Of a DNA stretch of 64,000 nucleotides, positions 63,850 through 64,000 are shown piece by piece. Below the pieces are notes generated by a model. It was not told the DNA's origin, searched no databases, and was given only the letters and a program-made list of their open reading frames with translations. The stretch is from Tabrizicola sp. (lineage in GTDB: Bacteria > Pseudomonadota > Alphaproteobacteria > Rhodobacterales > Rhodobacteraceae): positions 217,606 to 281,605 of the forward strand of contig NZ_JAUCZH010000008.1 of assembly GCF_030373185.1 (NCBI RefSeq). Reading direction: 5' to 3'. The stretch's first letter is position 1. Each line of letters starts with the position of its first letter. The translations under genes were made by a program, and so were the position numbers.

Positions 63850-64000
63850 ATGGACGACGTGCGGACCACTGGACAGGCCACCGCGACCGCTGCCACGAAG
63901 ATCGAGGCGCGGGGGGTTCAGGTTTATTACGGGACGAACCACGCGCTTCGGGATGTGGATGTCACGATTCTCGACAAGGCAGTCACCGCCTTCATCGGGC
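63850..64000 (+). CDS. pstB: Phosphate ABC transporter ATP-binding protein PstB (partial)
   Basis: The first 50 residues only. [50 protein letters not shown] matches the start of PstB up to just before the Walker A loop; the rest lies beyond the window. Preceded by GAGGG and a Pho box. In most bacteria pstSCA comes before pstB, but here a kinase of the sugar regulon does, so pstB heads its own unit or belongs to a rearranged pst locus. Confidence 0.85.
   Translation, partial: MDDVRTTGQATATAATKIEARGVQVYYGTNHALRDVDVTILDKAVTAFIG

Overview
The window is GC-rich alphaproteobacterial chromosome and looks like Rhodobacterales (Rhodobacter/Paracoccaceae). The strongest markers are two RNA loci that I know from Rhodobacter sphaeroides. 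One is a DUF1127 gene (ccaF1-like) followed by four paired hairpins that present CCTCCTCCC in their loops (CcsR1-4-like). The other is an mraZ leader ending in an intrinsic terminator (UpsM-like). The his gene order, the ArsR-ArsC/GAPDH/ArsJ operon and a recurrent post-stop ATATCC element fit the same group. All assignments come from reading the sequence and from remembered family knowledge; no alignments were run.

Layout. 0-6 kb: end of an unknown gene, metY, a VOC protein, a divergent Lrp/LysE pair, and an overlapping glycosyltransferase/dimethylargininase pair. 6-11 kb: tRNA-Tyr, rlmB, a CoA-binding protein, then hisE-F-A-H-B on the minus strand. 11-14.4 kb: an arsenic operon (arsR-arsC fusion, GAPDH, arsJ) and tRNA-Gly. 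14.5-22 kb: pyruvate carboxylase, a UvrD helicase, a BenE-type transporter. 21.8-22.5 kb: ccaF1 and its ccsR array. 22.7-33.7 kb: mrp, then the first part of the dcw cell-wall/division cluster (mraZ, rsmH, ftsL, ftsI, murE, murF, mraY, murD). The cluster stops at murD and carbohydrate genes follow.

34-39.9 kb is a trehalose/disaccharide-type thu locus (thuR-E-F-G-K-A-B) that has decayed. thuE carries an internal out-of-frame deletion, and thuF and thuG have collapsed into one 200-residue chimera. 40.4-44.6 kb is an intact polyamine-type ABC operon with a Tat-exported binding protein.

44.6-63.7 kb appears to be one sugar-catabolic regulon of unknown substrate. It holds a GntR/FCD regulator, an altronate-dehydratase-family enzyme, a sugar isomerase, two PfkB kinases, an FGGY kinase, an aldo-keto reductase, BtpA(SgcQ)-, M42(SgcX)- and creatininase-family proteins, two FucU-type mutarotases and a CUT1 ABC transporter. 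Four copies of a 16-bp palindrome (RACATGYTAGYATRWT) lie in front of its transcription units. In at least two cases the palindrome covers a -10 box and the start codon of what looks like a leaderless mRNA. The window ends in pstB, preceded by a convincing Pho box.

The most unusual material is the ccsR array, the mraZ leader with MraZ-like boxes, the GntR palindrome regulon, the doubly deleted thu operon, an exported protein with a long Ser-Asn tail, and the repeated stop-proximal ATATCC/hairpin element.
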